Shown here: positions 34,026 through 45,792 of the stretch, one piece after another
How the letters are laid out: each line of letters begins with the position of its first letter
Numbering within the stretch: position 1 is the first letter of the stretch
Assembly (NCBI GenBank): GCA_037349105.1
Contig: JAYJMM010000079.1
Span: 248,001-312,000 of the forward strand
Source: Limnomonas spitsbergensis
Taxonomy: Eukaryota > Chlorophyta > Chlorophyceae > Chlamydomonadales
Direction of reading: 5' to 3'
DNA: 64,000 nucleotides
Program-made: the position numbers and the translations under genes
Notes under the pieces: generated by a model
Database searches by the model: none
Seen by the model: only the letters and a program-made list of their open reading frames with translations
Told to the model about the DNA's origin: nothing

Positions 34026-35090
34026 TTAGGGGGGAGACAGGAAATTTGGCAAAGTTTTGAGATGTTTCTCTCTTTTCATCATACACTGTAAGATAAAACA
34101 ACCAAATTTCTTCCAGAACACATATGCAGAATCCGCTGCATTTAGTTTGCACCACACTCCATTTGTGTACCGTTTCATGGCCTCATCCTCGTCCTCTAGG
34201 AACTTATGGAAAGTAAGGTTAAACTGAAAACGAAGGTCTGTATAGAACGGACAGTAAATCATGTGAAGCTCTTCCTCCCGACATTTAAGATTGCAACATC
34301 TACAAATCCTCTCGCTATGAGGCACACAGGGTCAGTTTCTCAAAGCGCCCCGATTCAACATTCAGCCAATGCGACCCCATCCGATACCGGGCTATTGCGA
34401 AAATAGCCATTTTCACAAGGTCATTGTCAGGCCTCAGAATAATTATATTCCAAAAACTCAGGGTCTGCTGAAAAAGACTTCAGATAAGGGGTTCACGGTG
34501 CAGTTCACTCATGAGAACATACCCGGCCACAGACTTGCGAAGACCCAGACACTGCCTAAGGAAACCCTTGTGAATTACCTCCGAATCTCTAGAGAAACCA
34601 GTATCTGTCAAGCCGACTCCTTTCGCAAGGAGACCTGGTCCCCAAATTTCACACCCATAAAACAGAATAGGCTTCACCAAAGAGTCAAAAATATGACATT
34701 TAATGTGAACATTGTGTATGTCAAGCTCATGACATCTCCGGACCATGGCATACAAAGCTGCCCTCCCCTTGTTGACACAACGTCTACCTGCTCCCTTCAT
34801 ACCCTCTGCCTCATCAAATAACATACCCAAGTAGATGAAAAAGAGCTTAATATATAGAACTTTTTGCAGATCATCCGGCGATTCAGCGAATAACACCAGA
34901 TCATCAGCATAAAGTAAAACTCTGACCAAAGCATGTGAAAGACGGGTGCCAATATCAGGGCACTCACTTGCGACAAACTTCTCGAAACGGTCGATAAACA
35001 GGCCAAACAATAGAGGGACAGCGGGTCTCCTTGTTTAGTACAAGTGTCAAACGGTATATCGCATCACAACGGCCTCAATGAGCTCCTGAC
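34026..35090 (-). pseudogene. LINE (non-LTR) reverse transcriptase, broken
   Basis: On the minus strand, a TKQGDPLS block near 35035 is followed, after an apparent one-base loss, by LFGLFIDRFEKF and the catalytic VLLYADDLVLFAESPDDLQK (34920s), then thumb-like sequence to about 34480. A second frame, 34026-34325, ends with the Cys/His zinc-binding domain ICRCCNLKCREEELHMIYC. These are the palm and C-terminal zf-RVT domains of LINE elements, split over frames, so the copy is dead. No endonuclease domain is present. This family differs from the one at 14578. Confidence 0.85.
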
Positions 35091-35221
35091 CAGGGTGGGC
35101 AAGATGACATCAAGGGTCCATACCTCCCATGTCGTAATGATACCCAGAGAAGGGGTGTAGGCGACATGCGAGGCGTAGACGCTCACAGATGGCCCTAAAA
35201 GCACTGGCCTTGGTGTTCGTC

Positions 35222-35345
35222 TCCTTCTTTCCCTCCCCTTAAGTTACATTCCTCTTCTCCCAACGGGACACATAGGCGCCCTTGCGGCCGAGCCTTTTGA
35301 GCAGGGCCCAGAGGTGTAATGGCATTGACCCAGAGAAAGGGAGAC
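35222..35345 (+). mobile_element. LINE-type 3' block, copy e, with ORF scrap at 35440-35570
   Basis: CATAGGCGCCCTTGCGGCCG, AGCCTTTTGAGCAGGGCCCA, GAGGTGTAATGGCATTGAC matches the blocks at 14438-15720. The segment 35445-35570 (GTGTGCTTGCGTGCGCACGG ... GACACTAGAGGACGGCAC) matches the LINE ORF at 14840-14940. Confidence 0.6.
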
Positions 35346-35570
35346 TGGCATTGCAAAGGGAATGACCTCATGGGCTGGCACCTTGAGTAAGACAGCAACT
35401 ACACCATGCTAAGGACACTTCTGATCCATCAGCCTCACTCAGTCTTGAGTGTGCTTGCGTGCGCACGGACTTAAGGCTGCCGCTCGGCGCCGTCAGCACG
35501 GCTGACACTAGAGGACGGCACAGTGGTCAGCAGCGTGACAGACGGTGTTGCCTGCGATGTTGACGGCATG

Positions 35571-37012
35571 GTGCGAATTTCAAGGACCGCCCTCAGAGAA
35601 CTGCAATGACAGTAGATTGCTTTTGGCATAAGTACAGGCCAAAAGCAAGTGGCGGACAACAAATGGGGTTTTCGGCTTGGAATCCTAAATTCCTTGAAAC
35701 CTAGTAAACTACCCGCCAGATGACGAAAGTTCAAGATATTTCAACATAAACGGTCAGTTGCTTTGATCACTTCCCGATTCCCACTTGAGCGAGCACATGA
35801 CTGTTGTCTAAGAAATCCCCCAGAACCTACTTGCGGCCTCTCACTAACGTTTAAGATAAAAAGCCTTGCACACGAGCAATTTGCTTCGCCGCCGCATGTC
35901 ACCGCAATTTCTAGCACAAAAGACTAGTGGTAATCGCGGTGCAATTTCCCATCTGCTTGTAAGGTGCCACTACGTATTTAAACATAGATTACGAGCTCAG
36001 CCAGCTCTATTTTTACCCCTTGCAACATAAATTACACCCAAAGTATGGGCCCGAGAGGGGGGAGGCTTGTATTGCACTATACAACAATGTACCATTGGCA
36101 TGGCCGTTAGTGTAGATCGGTGTGTGTGGACATACCAGTAGCATTCGTGTGCGGTGTGCACGAAGAGATTTCCCTCTGAGTGTGTCTAGGCAGCTCCCTT
36201 CTGGCTTCATGTCAGCTCCTGTCTCTTTCTGCTGGTTGGGTGCCGTTTATCGGTTTTGGTGGTGAAATGGTGTTGTTTGCCATTATCGATGTTTTTACAC
36301 GTGTTATCGCGGCCGTGTAGGTGCTTGTTGGTCGTGTGCCTTTCCTGTTCCTGCTCGCCTTTTCTCAGCTGCCAACGAGGGCCACATGTGTACCTTGGCT
36401 GTTTTTTGTGTTAGCATCTCAGGTATCCTGGGTTTGAGCGGCCAGCCTCACAAATTGTTAACTCCAAGCAAAAGAAAAGGGATGTCGGGACATGAGATGT
36501 GGGTCAGGTGCTACCTGTTTTGCAGCATCTGCCGTGCGCTGTGTTTCAACCTATTTTCATGCATCGGCTGTGTGCTGTCTTTCCGCAACATCTGCCGTGC
36601 CTTGAGCAAGGACAGCAAGATCTTTTTACCTGTTTTCATCATTACCGTATATAGATTCTGCTGTCTGTGTCCATTTCAAATTCGACACATTTTTTCACTC
36701 GATGTGCCTGGCTGTCTCTGTTACTTTAAGATGTAATCCGCCATTCACTGCATGCTGTCTTTCTTGGGGTACGTACGTACCGTATATTCACATATCTGTT
36801 CATGTCTCTGTGGACAAATCCTGCGCCAGGGGTCCTATACACCAGGGACGAAACACCTCATGGACATAGTCTGGAATGCTACGACTGGTAATATGTGCAA
36901 GCAAGCCCTGGATGTCCTGCGAACCCTATGATAACTAGATACAGAAGGGGACGGGGAATGTGAGTCCTAGCAGGGGGTGCAAACAATACGGTGATTCCTG
37001 GTGCATGCAAAC
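35571..37012. other. No gene supported
   Basis: A 116-codon Cys/Phe-rich open frame at 36386-36736 has no recognisable motif and is not called. The stretch 36340-36480 resembles 46955-47095 (CTGCTCGCCTTTTCTCAGCT; CCTCACA..TTGTT.A.TCCAA), a dispersed repeat. Confidence 0.45.
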
Positions 37013-37112
37013 CATGAAGTGCGGACTATGTTAGTGCACAATGCACTAAACTGAGGCGATTGGGCCATGAAGTGCGGACTATGTTAGTGCACATGCACTA
37101 AACTGAGGCGAT
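37013..37112. repeat. ~49-bp direct repeat with palindrome, 2 copies
   Basis: CATGAAGTGCGGACTATGTT, AGTGCACAATGCACTAAACT, GAGGCGATTGGGC occurs twice back to back; the second copy has the perfect palindrome TAGTGCA-CA-TGCACTA. It lies just beyond the H3 3' hairpin. Confidence 0.9.
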
Positions 37113-37125
37113 TGGGCCATATGTT

Positions 37126-37145
37126 GGTGGTGTTCAAAAACACCG
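37126..37145 (-). terminator. Histone 3' hairpin (second H3)
   Basis: Minus strand CCGGTGTTTTTGAACACCAC, stem GGTGTT/AACACC, loop TTTG. Confidence 0.93.
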
Positions 37146-37180
37146 GTTTGAGTATGTGATGGTCAAGACATGAGGGAGGC

Positions 37181-38078
<898 letters not shown>

Positions 38079-38114
38079 ATGTCTGTCCGCACTCCGCAGA
38101 CCTCCACTCGCAAA

Positions 38115-38136
38115 CCGGTGTTTTATTAACACCACC
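38115..38136 (+). terminator. Histone 3' hairpin (intact H4), 5-nt loop
   Basis: CCGGTGTTTTATTAACACCACC, stem GGTGTT/AACACC with loop TTATT, one base longer than in the other five hairpins here. Confidence 0.9.
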
Positions 38137-38139
38137 AGT

Positions 38140-39013
38140 CTAACATAAAACGATTCATGCAACACATATGTTCATCACCTGGCAGCGGATGCAAGGCAGG
38201 GTATGCACATAGCAAAGGACGTGAAGGAAGTCCCAGCCATGTGAGAATTGGAAGCTAATATATCGCAATTTTCAATTTCGATCGAACATGGGGTCAGAAA
38301 AGCTGAAAATCCTTTGAAACAAGCACATTTACAGTCAAATGTGTGCATTTTGATGTCTCCATATGATGCTTACACATTGCGACAGGCAGGCCAGTTCCTG
38401 AATTTCTTAACTTTTATCTCCTGTTTCAGACTTTTTCTACAAGGCGCATGGAGAACCACATATCCCAAAGTACATAAGCAAGCAATGCCCACCTTTGCTA
38501 CCCCACCCACCCTATGTAAGTCATCAACACACACATCATCAGGAAGTTGCCCCCCAAACAGGTTTGAGCGCTTGGGAAAGTAGGACACTGCCAGAAAAGA
38601 AAGTCATACTCCCCCTGAACTAAAGATACAGGCGACCATCCATTTACAAACAGCGTAGCGATGACACGACAAGCAAGAAAGGGCAGGGGATGTTCAGCCC
38701 ACCAGTTGGCCCCTCAGACAGCCTGCGGCGTCCAATGAGAAAATAACTGATGCTCAAATCTTCACAGTCGCTAATGCTCAGCCATGAGTCAACTACTGCC
38801 TCTATCGTATCTGCGCCCACCCCGCCTCAGGTACTGCTCCTGCTATTGTTGCAGCTGTTGCCGCCGCCCAACCTCAGCTACTGCTGTTGTTGCAGTTGTT
38901 GCCGCCGCCCTACATCAGCTGCTGCTGTTGTTGTTGCGGCTGCTGCCGTCCCCATCCTCAGCTACTGCTGCTGCTCTTGTCGTCGCGACTGCTGCCGCCG
39001 CCTAGCCTCAGCC
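38140..39013. other. Spacer and GNAT 3' flank; CTG/GCC-rich repeats
   Basis: At 38820-39010, four imperfect ~50-bp units with CCTCAGCTACTGCTG and TTGCCGCCGCC lie just past the acetyltransferase stop on the minus strand. A possible decayed LINE fragment at 38400-38720 was not strong enough to call. Confidence 0.5.
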
Positions 39014-42000
39014 TCAGCTGCTGCTGCTGCTCTTGACACTTCCTGCCCGCCGGAGTGCTGGCGTCCACTTGGCCAGCATGACTTTAACGTCCGCGTCCAT
39101 GCGCGTGCCCCGCCCGCCCCACACCAGCAGATGGGGCACGTCGGACAGCCCGTTCTCGCCGACACGTCGCACCTCCCGGAAGCCGAAAAACGAGTAGTAG
39201 CGCACCAAGCGCTCATGCCAGGAGTCTGGACAAGGAAGGCAGGGGGCGGGGGGGGGCATGAGTGCATGGCTGCATGCTAGTGTGTGTGGTGATGGGGGAT
39301 GGGGGTATTGAGTGCATGCTAGCGTGTGGATGGGAGGAGGTTATGAGCGCATGCTAGCGTGTGGATGGGAGGAGGTTATGAGCGCATGCTAGAGTGTGTG
39401 GTACTGTGGGGTGGATAGGGGAATGAGTGCATGCTAGCGTGTGGATGGGAGGGGGGTGGATGTACGAGCGCATGCTTTAAGGTATCGTTTGTTTCAACTC
39501 ACCATCGTCGTCGATCGCCAGGATCTCGGCCTTCACAGCACCGCAACTTAGGGCATAGCTGAGACAAGGACGGACGGATGGGGGCATGGGATCAGTGGGG
39601 GGGGGCAGGGGGGCAGGGGGGGCATGGGATCAGTGGGAGGGGCAGGGGATCAGTGGGGGGGGGGCAGGGGATCAGTGGGGGAGGGGCAGGGGATCAGTGG
39701 GGGGGGGGGCATGGGATCAGTGGGGGGGGGCATGGGATCAGTGGGGGGGGGCAGGGGAAAAGTGGGGGGGGGCATGGGATCAGTGGGGGGGGGCAGGGGA
39801 AAAGTGGGGGGTGGCAGGGGGGGGCAGGCGTGCACGGCGTAAGGTTGCGGTGAGACATGTGGCAGTGGCGGCATGGGTGAACTGGTGAAGTCAGCGAAGT
39901 GAAGCGTAGAGCAGAGGCCCGAGCTCATCAGGAAAGGCAGTGAGAAATTATAGCACCAGCAGCAGTAGCAGCAGCTACAACGACAGGAACAAGAACAATG
40001 GCAGCGTAGTAACGTTGTCTCATTATAATTTATCACAATAGCCATGACTTAATTTAATTTTACCATACCAGTAATTAACTTATTTTAGCGTACCGGTACC
40101 GTAACTGACCTTATTTCAGCTTAATTAACCTTATTTTACCACACATCATGATGTCATAATTTTGCCACGCACAGGGCAGGTCCCGCCCTAGAACCGCATC
40201 CCCGCACGATATCCAAAAACCAAATAAGCTTAATTTTGCACCGCCCAGCAGCAGGAACGGCTTCATAACCAAGTAACCAACGCAGCCCAAGTAACCAACG
40301 CAGCAAAGCTCAACAAAGCCGCGGCTGGCAATTGAATCAGATCATGAGATTCAGGACCTGAGCAAGCCATCAGTATTTATTTTTTCGGCCACGAGTCCGC
40401 GGTCGCCAAGGGGCCCAATTAGGCCCAAACCTGGACTGGCCTACGATTGGTGCCCAAGGCAGTCTAGATGGCCACTACTGAGGGCCCTGGCCAGAGGCCA
40501 GAGTGTAGCTGACAAGTAGCTGAGGCACTGGAAAATAAACACAGCGAGCCACATTCCACCACAACCAGGACAGGCCCCCAGCAGTGTTACCGAGCCTCCA
40601 CCCCAAAAGAAACGTGTGTCGCAGTGTCCCACCTGAACACTGCCCCGCCAAACAGAAAACCCTGAACCCTCAACCCTTAGACATGTGTGTCACAGTGTCC
40701 CACCTGAACACTGCTCCCCCTAGAAGAAGGCCCAGGCCCAGCGCGCCTCCCCGCACCCGCTGCCCCTCGTCCCCGCCCATCCTGGCAGCAGCCACAGCAG
40801 TGCCAGAAAAAGGGGGGACACAACCGCAGCAGATTTCAGAAAAGGGGGGAAGGGGGGCACAGAAGGGTATCAGAAAAAGGAGAGCAGCCACAGAAGGTGT
40901 GCAGAAAAGGGAGGAGGGGGAGCAGAAGGGTATCAGAAAAATGGGAGAGTAGCCACAGCTGGGTTTCAGTAAAAATGGGGTAAGCAGCCACAGCAGGTTT
41001 CCGGAAGAGGGGGGAGGAAGGCCACAGAAGGGTATCAGAAAAAGGGGAGCAGCCACAGCAGGGTTCAATAAAAAAGGGGGGAAAGGGGGCGCAAAAGGGT
41101 ATCAGAAAAAGGGGGGAAGCAGCCACAGCTGTGTCAGAAAAAGGGGAGAGCAGCCACAGCAGGTTTACAGAACAGGGGGGGGGGGCAGGCACAGAAGAGT
41201 ATCAGAAAAATGGGAGAGTAGACACTGCAGGGTTCTAGTAAAATGGGGTAAGCAGCCACATTAGGGTTTCAGAAAATAGGGTGGGGTGGGGGGGGAGCAA
41301 AGTCTGCCGGCTACTTTTAGACCCCCCCCTCACAGCCTAAGCCGGCCAAAAATAAGACCCTGTCCGGTAAGACACGGCAATAAATGGCAAGAAACGGCTA
41401 CTTGTCTAAACCCTGGCCCTTACGTGGAGCAGACGCACGTCAGAGGCACGGCTGGCGGTTTGGGGTTCAGGACTCAAGGCCCGAAATGTCAGCGATGGGG
41501 ACAAGAACACTGAAGAGACAGGGTTCCAAGTTCCAGGTTCAGGGTTTGAGCTTCAAAATGTACCAGCATCGTTTTTCCGACTTGCTCCTACTTCAAACTC
41601 CCCGCTGCCCCTGTACCCTTCATCCCTCCTCAACCCTCATTCCCACCCCTGCCTACTGAGGGTTGAGGGTTAAGGGTGTAGGGTTGAGATATCAGGGTTT
41701 GGGAAAGATTAAGAGCCCGGCTCACCCCTTTGTGAAGACCTGCAGCGTGTCGCAGTGCATCAGCGCAAACGGCGGCGGCGCGACAAAGCCTGTCGTGACA
41801 GCCAGAACCTTGTGGTCATGGCCAAATCCGAATCCAAACCTAGACTCCACCGAGCTAGAACCCAGCGGGGCTTGCAGCTCGCCGTGCGCCGCAGCTGGAG
41901 GGCCGCCAGGGGTGGCTAAACTGCGTTCCTGAGGCTCCAGCTCGCGACAGACTATGCGGTAGAAGGGGCCTAAGGTGTTGAGCGAGATGGCGAGGCCCCT

Positions 42001-43369
42001 GGAGGAAAGGGAAGGGAAGGCAAAACGAAAAAATCGGCAAATTATCAGTTTTTTGTCTGACTCAGCTAAACCTATATCAGCTACGACCCAGGGTCACACC
42101 AGAGGCTCTCCAGGTTTGACCACCGGCCAAAGACCAGTCAAGGTTTGGTCCCTATGGGGCCTCTGACGGCCGCAGGGGGGCCTGCTGATGGTGGCTTCGT
42201 AGCCGAAAAAGAACAAGCACTGCAAATGATGCGTCGGAAAGGAATAAGATGTTGAGCGAGATGGAGAGGCCTTTAGGGGAAAGGGAAGGGAAGGTTGTGC
42301 TAACAAATGGGCAAATTATATGGTTGAAAGGGCCTAAGGTGTGGACCTAGATGGAGAGGCCATGGGAGTTAAGGGCAGGGAAGGTTGTGTGAACAAATGG
42401 GTAGATGCTGTGGAAGGAAGGGCCCAAGCTATTGAGCGAGATGGGAAAGGCCCCTGGAGGAAAGAGCAGAGAGGGTAGAGAGGGTAGACGGCAAACTATG
42501 CGGTAGAAGCAACCCAAGGGATTGAGGGAGAGGGAGAGGCCCCAGGAGGAATGGGCAGAAAGGCAAATGGGCAAGCTATGCGGTAGAAGAGGCCCAAGGG
42601 ATTGAGGGAGAGGGAGAGGCCCAAGGAGGAATGGGCGGAAAGAAAAATTGGCAAAATGGCAACTGGAGGGATAAGCAAGATGCCCCGAAAACCCTGCTTG
42701 AGACACAATCTGGGAAGGGCCAGGGCGGGTGGCCAAAGTAGCGCGGCAAGGAACGTCGTGTAGCTGAGCGATTTTTCAGCCACACAAACATAGACACATA
42801 AATTATGAGTTCACACAACATTGCCGAAATCCAAATTTCCATAAGCATGTCCTGCAGACCAAATGGATTCTCCCAGCACTTGATGTCGGTACATCTTTGC
42901 TAAGCATTCTGATATGAGAAGGCACGGTCCTAAGGTTGCAGAGCAATACAGTACTACGAAGGCCTAGGCTGCGGTACATAACCCTCACCTGCGCCTTGCC
43001 GCATTCTGGACCTCTTTAAAGGTGATGAGCGACGATGTGAGCAGCGGACCGGCCGTTGCGCTGCTGCTGTTGCTGCCGCTGCTGCTGGCAGCGGCGGTGG
43101 TTGCACATCTGCTGCTGCTGCTGCAGCACACACTTCCCCTGGACGCCGCGCCAGCGAAGTCGCTGCTGCCGCTACTTCTGGCGGCGGTGGTGACACTGCT
43201 GCTTCTGCTTCTGCTGCTGCTCTCGCTGCAGCTCACAGTTTCAGCTGCCCTACCCACGCGGCCCCTGACTGCCGGGCAAGCTTTGTCGCTGCTGCCGCTG
43301 CTGCATGGGTTGCCTAGAGCAAGGCCCCGGCTAGTACTAGAAAAACATGAGGGGCGGGACAGGTAGGTT
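39014..43369 (-). CDS. GNAT-family N-acetyltransferase
   Basis: Minus-strand exons: 42989-~43369 (5' limit unclear), 41726-41998, 40704-40781, 39503-39558 and 39014-39225. Phases agree at all four joins. GNAT enzymes move an acetyl group from acetyl-CoA to an amine. Exon 2 has ISLNTLGPFYRIVCREL and VLAVTTGFVAPPP, a first-strand region. Exon 3 gives RVRGGALGLGLLLGGAVF, fitting the acetyl-CoA-binding pattern R/QxxGxG/A. Exons 4-5 give KAEILAIDDDDSWHERLVRY, YSFFGF and HLLVWGGRGTRMDADV. The joined segment resembles a plant plastid-type GNAT protein as far as I recall. Exon 1 is Ser-rich from CTG-strand repeats and lacks an in-frame ATG (GTG at 43257 is the nearest start-like codon; an ATG at 43435 is out of frame), so either an upstream exon or an indel is missing. 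Substrate unknown. Confidence 0.8.
39295..39480. repeat. Intronic repeat, ~50 bp, about 4 copies
   Basis: GAGCGCATGCTAGCGTGTGG, ATGGGAGGAGGTTAT repeats in the intron before the last GNAT exon. Confidence 0.8.
39570..39835. repeat. G-rich intronic repeat (GGCATGGGATCAGTGGGGG)n
   Basis: About 11 units of 20-30 bp, immediately upstream (minus strand) of the GNAT exon at 39503-39558. The complementary C-runs give that exon a very long pyrimidine tract. Confidence 0.9.
40408..40545 (-). repeat. MITE copy
   Basis: GGGCCCAATTAGGCCCAAAC, CTGGACTGGCCTACGATTGG ... GCCAGAGGCCAGAGTGTAGC, ending TGAGGCACTGGAAAATAAACAC. In the intron between GNAT exons 3 and 4. Confidence 0.6.
40612..40660 (-). repeat. 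Donor-edge copy of GNAT exon 3
   Basis: GTGTGTCGCAGTGTCCCACC, TGAACACTGCCCCGCC repeats the real edge at 40685-40722 (GTGTGTCACAGTGTCCCACC, TGAACACTGCTCCCCC), including about 14 exon bases and the CAG|GTGGGACAC donor. Confidence 0.85.
40790..41285 (-). repeat. Acceptor-side intronic array of GNAT exon 3
   Basis: Degenerate 30-45 bp units (GCAGCCACAGCAG.., TTTCAGAAAAAGGGG, AGAAGGGTATCAG). On the minus strand these are runs of CCCCTTTTTCTGA... ending GCTGTGGCTGCT, the same text that forms the real acceptor's pyrimidine tract. Exon sequence itself is not obviously included. Confidence 0.75.
42005..42650 (-). repeat. Acceptor-edge copies of GNAT exon 2, about 5
   Basis: The real edge is CTATGCGGTAGAAGGGGCCT, AAGGTGTTGAGCGAGATGGC, GAGGCCCCTGGAGGAAAGGG. 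Copies are near 42250 (GTTGAGCGAGATGGAGAGGC), 42330, 42425 (ATTGAGCGAGATGGGAAAGG), 42496 and 42575 (CTATGCGGTAGAAGAGGCCC, AAGGGATTGAGGGAGAGGGA). They include up to 55 bases of exon. A MITE at 42058-42223 splits the first from the rest. Confidence 0.9.
42058..42223 (+). mobile_element. hAT-like MITE, near full length
   Basis: Begins with TGACTCAGCTAAACCTATAT (inner end block) and ends GTAGCCGAAAAAGAACAAGC, ACTG. The interior has GGGGCCTCTGACGGCCG. Inserted within the edge-copy array of GNAT intron 1, so it is younger than at least part of the array. Confidence 0.65.
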
Positions 43370-43685
43370 GAGGCCGAGGCCGTCCTCCCTGGGATAAGCT
43401 GCGCCGGGGGTCTGGGCAGGCGCGCTCCGCCGCATGGCCGCGGCTGATTGGCGGGAAACGCGCTGCTGCGGCGGCTGCGGCAGCGGTTTTGAAGGAGCCT
43501 GTTGATCGGGTCGGCCTGCGAGTTGGACGTGGGTCGAGGGTTAAGGTGGGTTATCCTGAACAGCAGTGTTGATTTTAGTGTTTACCGGTATTGTAGTCTT
43601 TATTTTGGTGTTATTTTTAATGTTTTGTTTTTTGTTTGTTTTTCTGCGCTCCAGAGCATCTTCAGGAAGCCACCAGACAGCCATT

Positions 43686-43826
43686 ACTGGGCCGCTTGGG
43701 ACCATACCTTGACCAGCTTACGGCCGGTGGCCCGAGCAGTAGGGCTGGCTGCACCAGGCCCCCATGGCCGTAGGCCATGATGTAGCTGAATTGTATGTGA
43801 AGCGCGCTGAAATAATCAGTGCTGGA
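43686..43826 (-). repeat. MITE-related copy
   Basis: GACCAGCTTACGGCCGGTGG ... ATGTAGCTGAATTGTATGTG, AAGCGCGCTGAAATAATCAGTGC. The last block is shared with 9165-9190. Confidence 0.6.
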
Positions 43827-44043
43827 CAGGTGGCCATGGGGGCCTGTGGCAGACCTGTCGCTCTATCGTTACCGTCTATCCAACCCAGCGCCCTGATGAG
43901 AAAGCTAGGCAGCGCCAAAAGAAAAAACAAATGGAAATTAATTGTGACAAAGATACCGGATAAAGCCAGGCGAGAGTTTGTGCGGATTTTGAGGAGAGAC
44001 GTTAGGGCTCCGCAGCCACTTTGTAGGCAGTGCCTCCCAGGGC

Positions 44044-44218
44044 AGTGTTTATTTTTTCATGACTCAGCTACATGTCAGCTACAGTCTGTGGCCCCAGATG
44101 TGGCCAGACATGCTGCCTTGGGCATCAGTCGTAGGCCGGTCCTGGTTTGATCCCAATCAGGCCTTTGGAGGCCGCAGGGCAGCTTGCCGAAGGCAGACTG
44201 GGAAACGAAAAAAAATAG
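44044..44218 (+). mobile_element. hAT-like MITE, near full length
   Basis: Starts CAGTGTTTATTTTTTCATGA, CTCAGCTACATGTCAGCTAC and ends CGAAAAAAAATAGACAGTG, so the ends are inverted. The interior has TGGTTTGATCCCAATCAGGC, CTTTGGAGGCCG. About 175 bp, non-coding. Flanks CTCCCAGGG and CTCCCGGGC resemble a diverged 8-9 bp target duplication. Confidence 0.7.
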
Positions 44219-44549
44219 ACAGTGCTCCCGGGCAACCAGTTTAGGGTTTAGACTGAGTAAGGTCTGAACCTAGTTTAAGGTTTAGGATTTAGGGTGAGCC
44301 AAATCGAGACCAAGGATGTCACGGGCTACCTGCGCACTGCGTTAGGAATGCTGGGAATGAGTGTGTGCATGCAATTCTGTCTCACGGCTTATAGAGTCTC
44401 GAGAGGAAAGCCAGCTCCACCATCACAGCAGCATCAGTGATGGCAAGTGTGGAGGGAAGGCCCTGGTGATAGGTAAGAGAAACAAGCCGGCGAGGCAACG
44501 TGGTTGACAGTGTTTGCTTTTCAGGCTACAAGCTCAACTACGTCAGGAT

Positions 44550-44680
44550 CAGTAAGGACCAAACCTGGACCGGCCTGCAACTGGTGACAAAAGCAGCAAG
44601 GCTTTCCACAAATGGGGTCATCGACCAGCAGCCAAAGTGTAGCTGACATGTAGCTGAGTCACGAAAAAATAAACAGGTGG
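44550..44680 (-). repeat. MITE copy
   Basis: GGACCAAACCTGGACCGGCC ... GTGTAGCTGACATGTAGCTG, AGTCACGAAAAAATAAACAGG. The 3' end block is the inverse of the start of the 44044 copy. Confidence 0.65.
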
Positions 44681-45792
44681 CTAAATCGGACAATTCCGAT
44701 TCCTTGCAATTAAACGAATTGCTTGTAGAGGCATAAATGCCAGCTTTCACGCGGCCTTTCTTCTTCCACAACGCAGTATAATGTACCGTTACGTGGTACT
44801 CAGGTGTGTCTCAAAGAGTGTATACGATAGAGTGAGATTTTACATTTTATGGCACAGCCCACTGTGCAACAAGTGAGATGTGCAAAACAGTAACACGGGT
44901 CATGGCCTCATGGGGCAAAGTGCTTGAGTCAAACGTGCCTGATGTACAGCATCCTGTCCAGCTTGCTCAAGATCCTTCAGACACCACTGCACCCTGCTTT
45001 GGCATTCGACAGCATGCATGTGCCGGTGCTGAGATATTGTTGAAGAAGGAGGCGTAAGCCACTAGGACATCAAGCGATATCCACAGCCGTTACCAGTCGA
45101 ATTACCTGATGGAGTGCTGCTTGCATGGGGTCTGGGATCTGAGCCCCTCCTGGATGAGGATCTAGCGCAGATGTCTGGACTGCTCTGTCCAGCCGTGTGG
45201 ACCGAGGATAGGTTGCTCTAGGACGTGGGGATGGACAACATGATGAGACCGGAAGCGCGAGGGTAGATTTCAGGAGCCCCTCACTGGAGAGTTGCTCAGA
45301 GTCAGGCCGGGCGTGCTGTCCGTAAATGAGCGGAAGAATATCGGGGTTTTTCCAGTGGTGAAATAGCTGTAATTTTTATGTATAAGTGCTGACGGGTGGA
45401 TGCCCGTTGTGTGGGTGGGACGATCCTGGTGGGACGCTTGATTGGGCCGCGAATCACGGCGTTTGGTGCCGTACAAGTGCCGTGATGTGTGGCAGAGGAA
45501 AAGTGTGGACCGCCATCGCTGTGGGGATCGCTCCCATCAGACTCGACAGCCGTCGCCCAATAATTGATCAATTGTACAATTCAACTCTCTTGAATCTCAG
45601 TCATCGTTAGCACTTTCCCCTGCAGCCGCCTGGATTGCTTGCCGTTGTCCGTTTCCATCGACCTGTATTGGCCGTCAGCGTCAGGTCACCCTCAGACCAT
45701 CGTTTCGCAATCCGCGCATCCGATATCCCCCGGCTGATCCCCACCGATTACCTTATACGATCCATTCTTGAGATATACCCCCCCTAAACACA

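Larger units (their letters stand above)
43440..45792. other. Spacer between GNAT and dyskerin, MITE-rich, no gene seen
   Basis: Three MITE copies (43686, 44044, 44550). The remainder is unique with short ORFs. It must hold the dyskerin promoter; no strong element was recognised in the last 200 bases. Confidence 0.5.

Noticed and set aside
36386..36736. 116-codon plus-strand frame rich in Cys and Phe
   Set aside because: No recognisable family, splice context or repeat logic; overlaps a dispersed repeat.
38370..38720. Possible decayed reverse-transcriptase fragment (minus strand, FVNGW and VDDL-like bits)
   Set aside because: Motifs are split over frames and too short to distinguish from chance.
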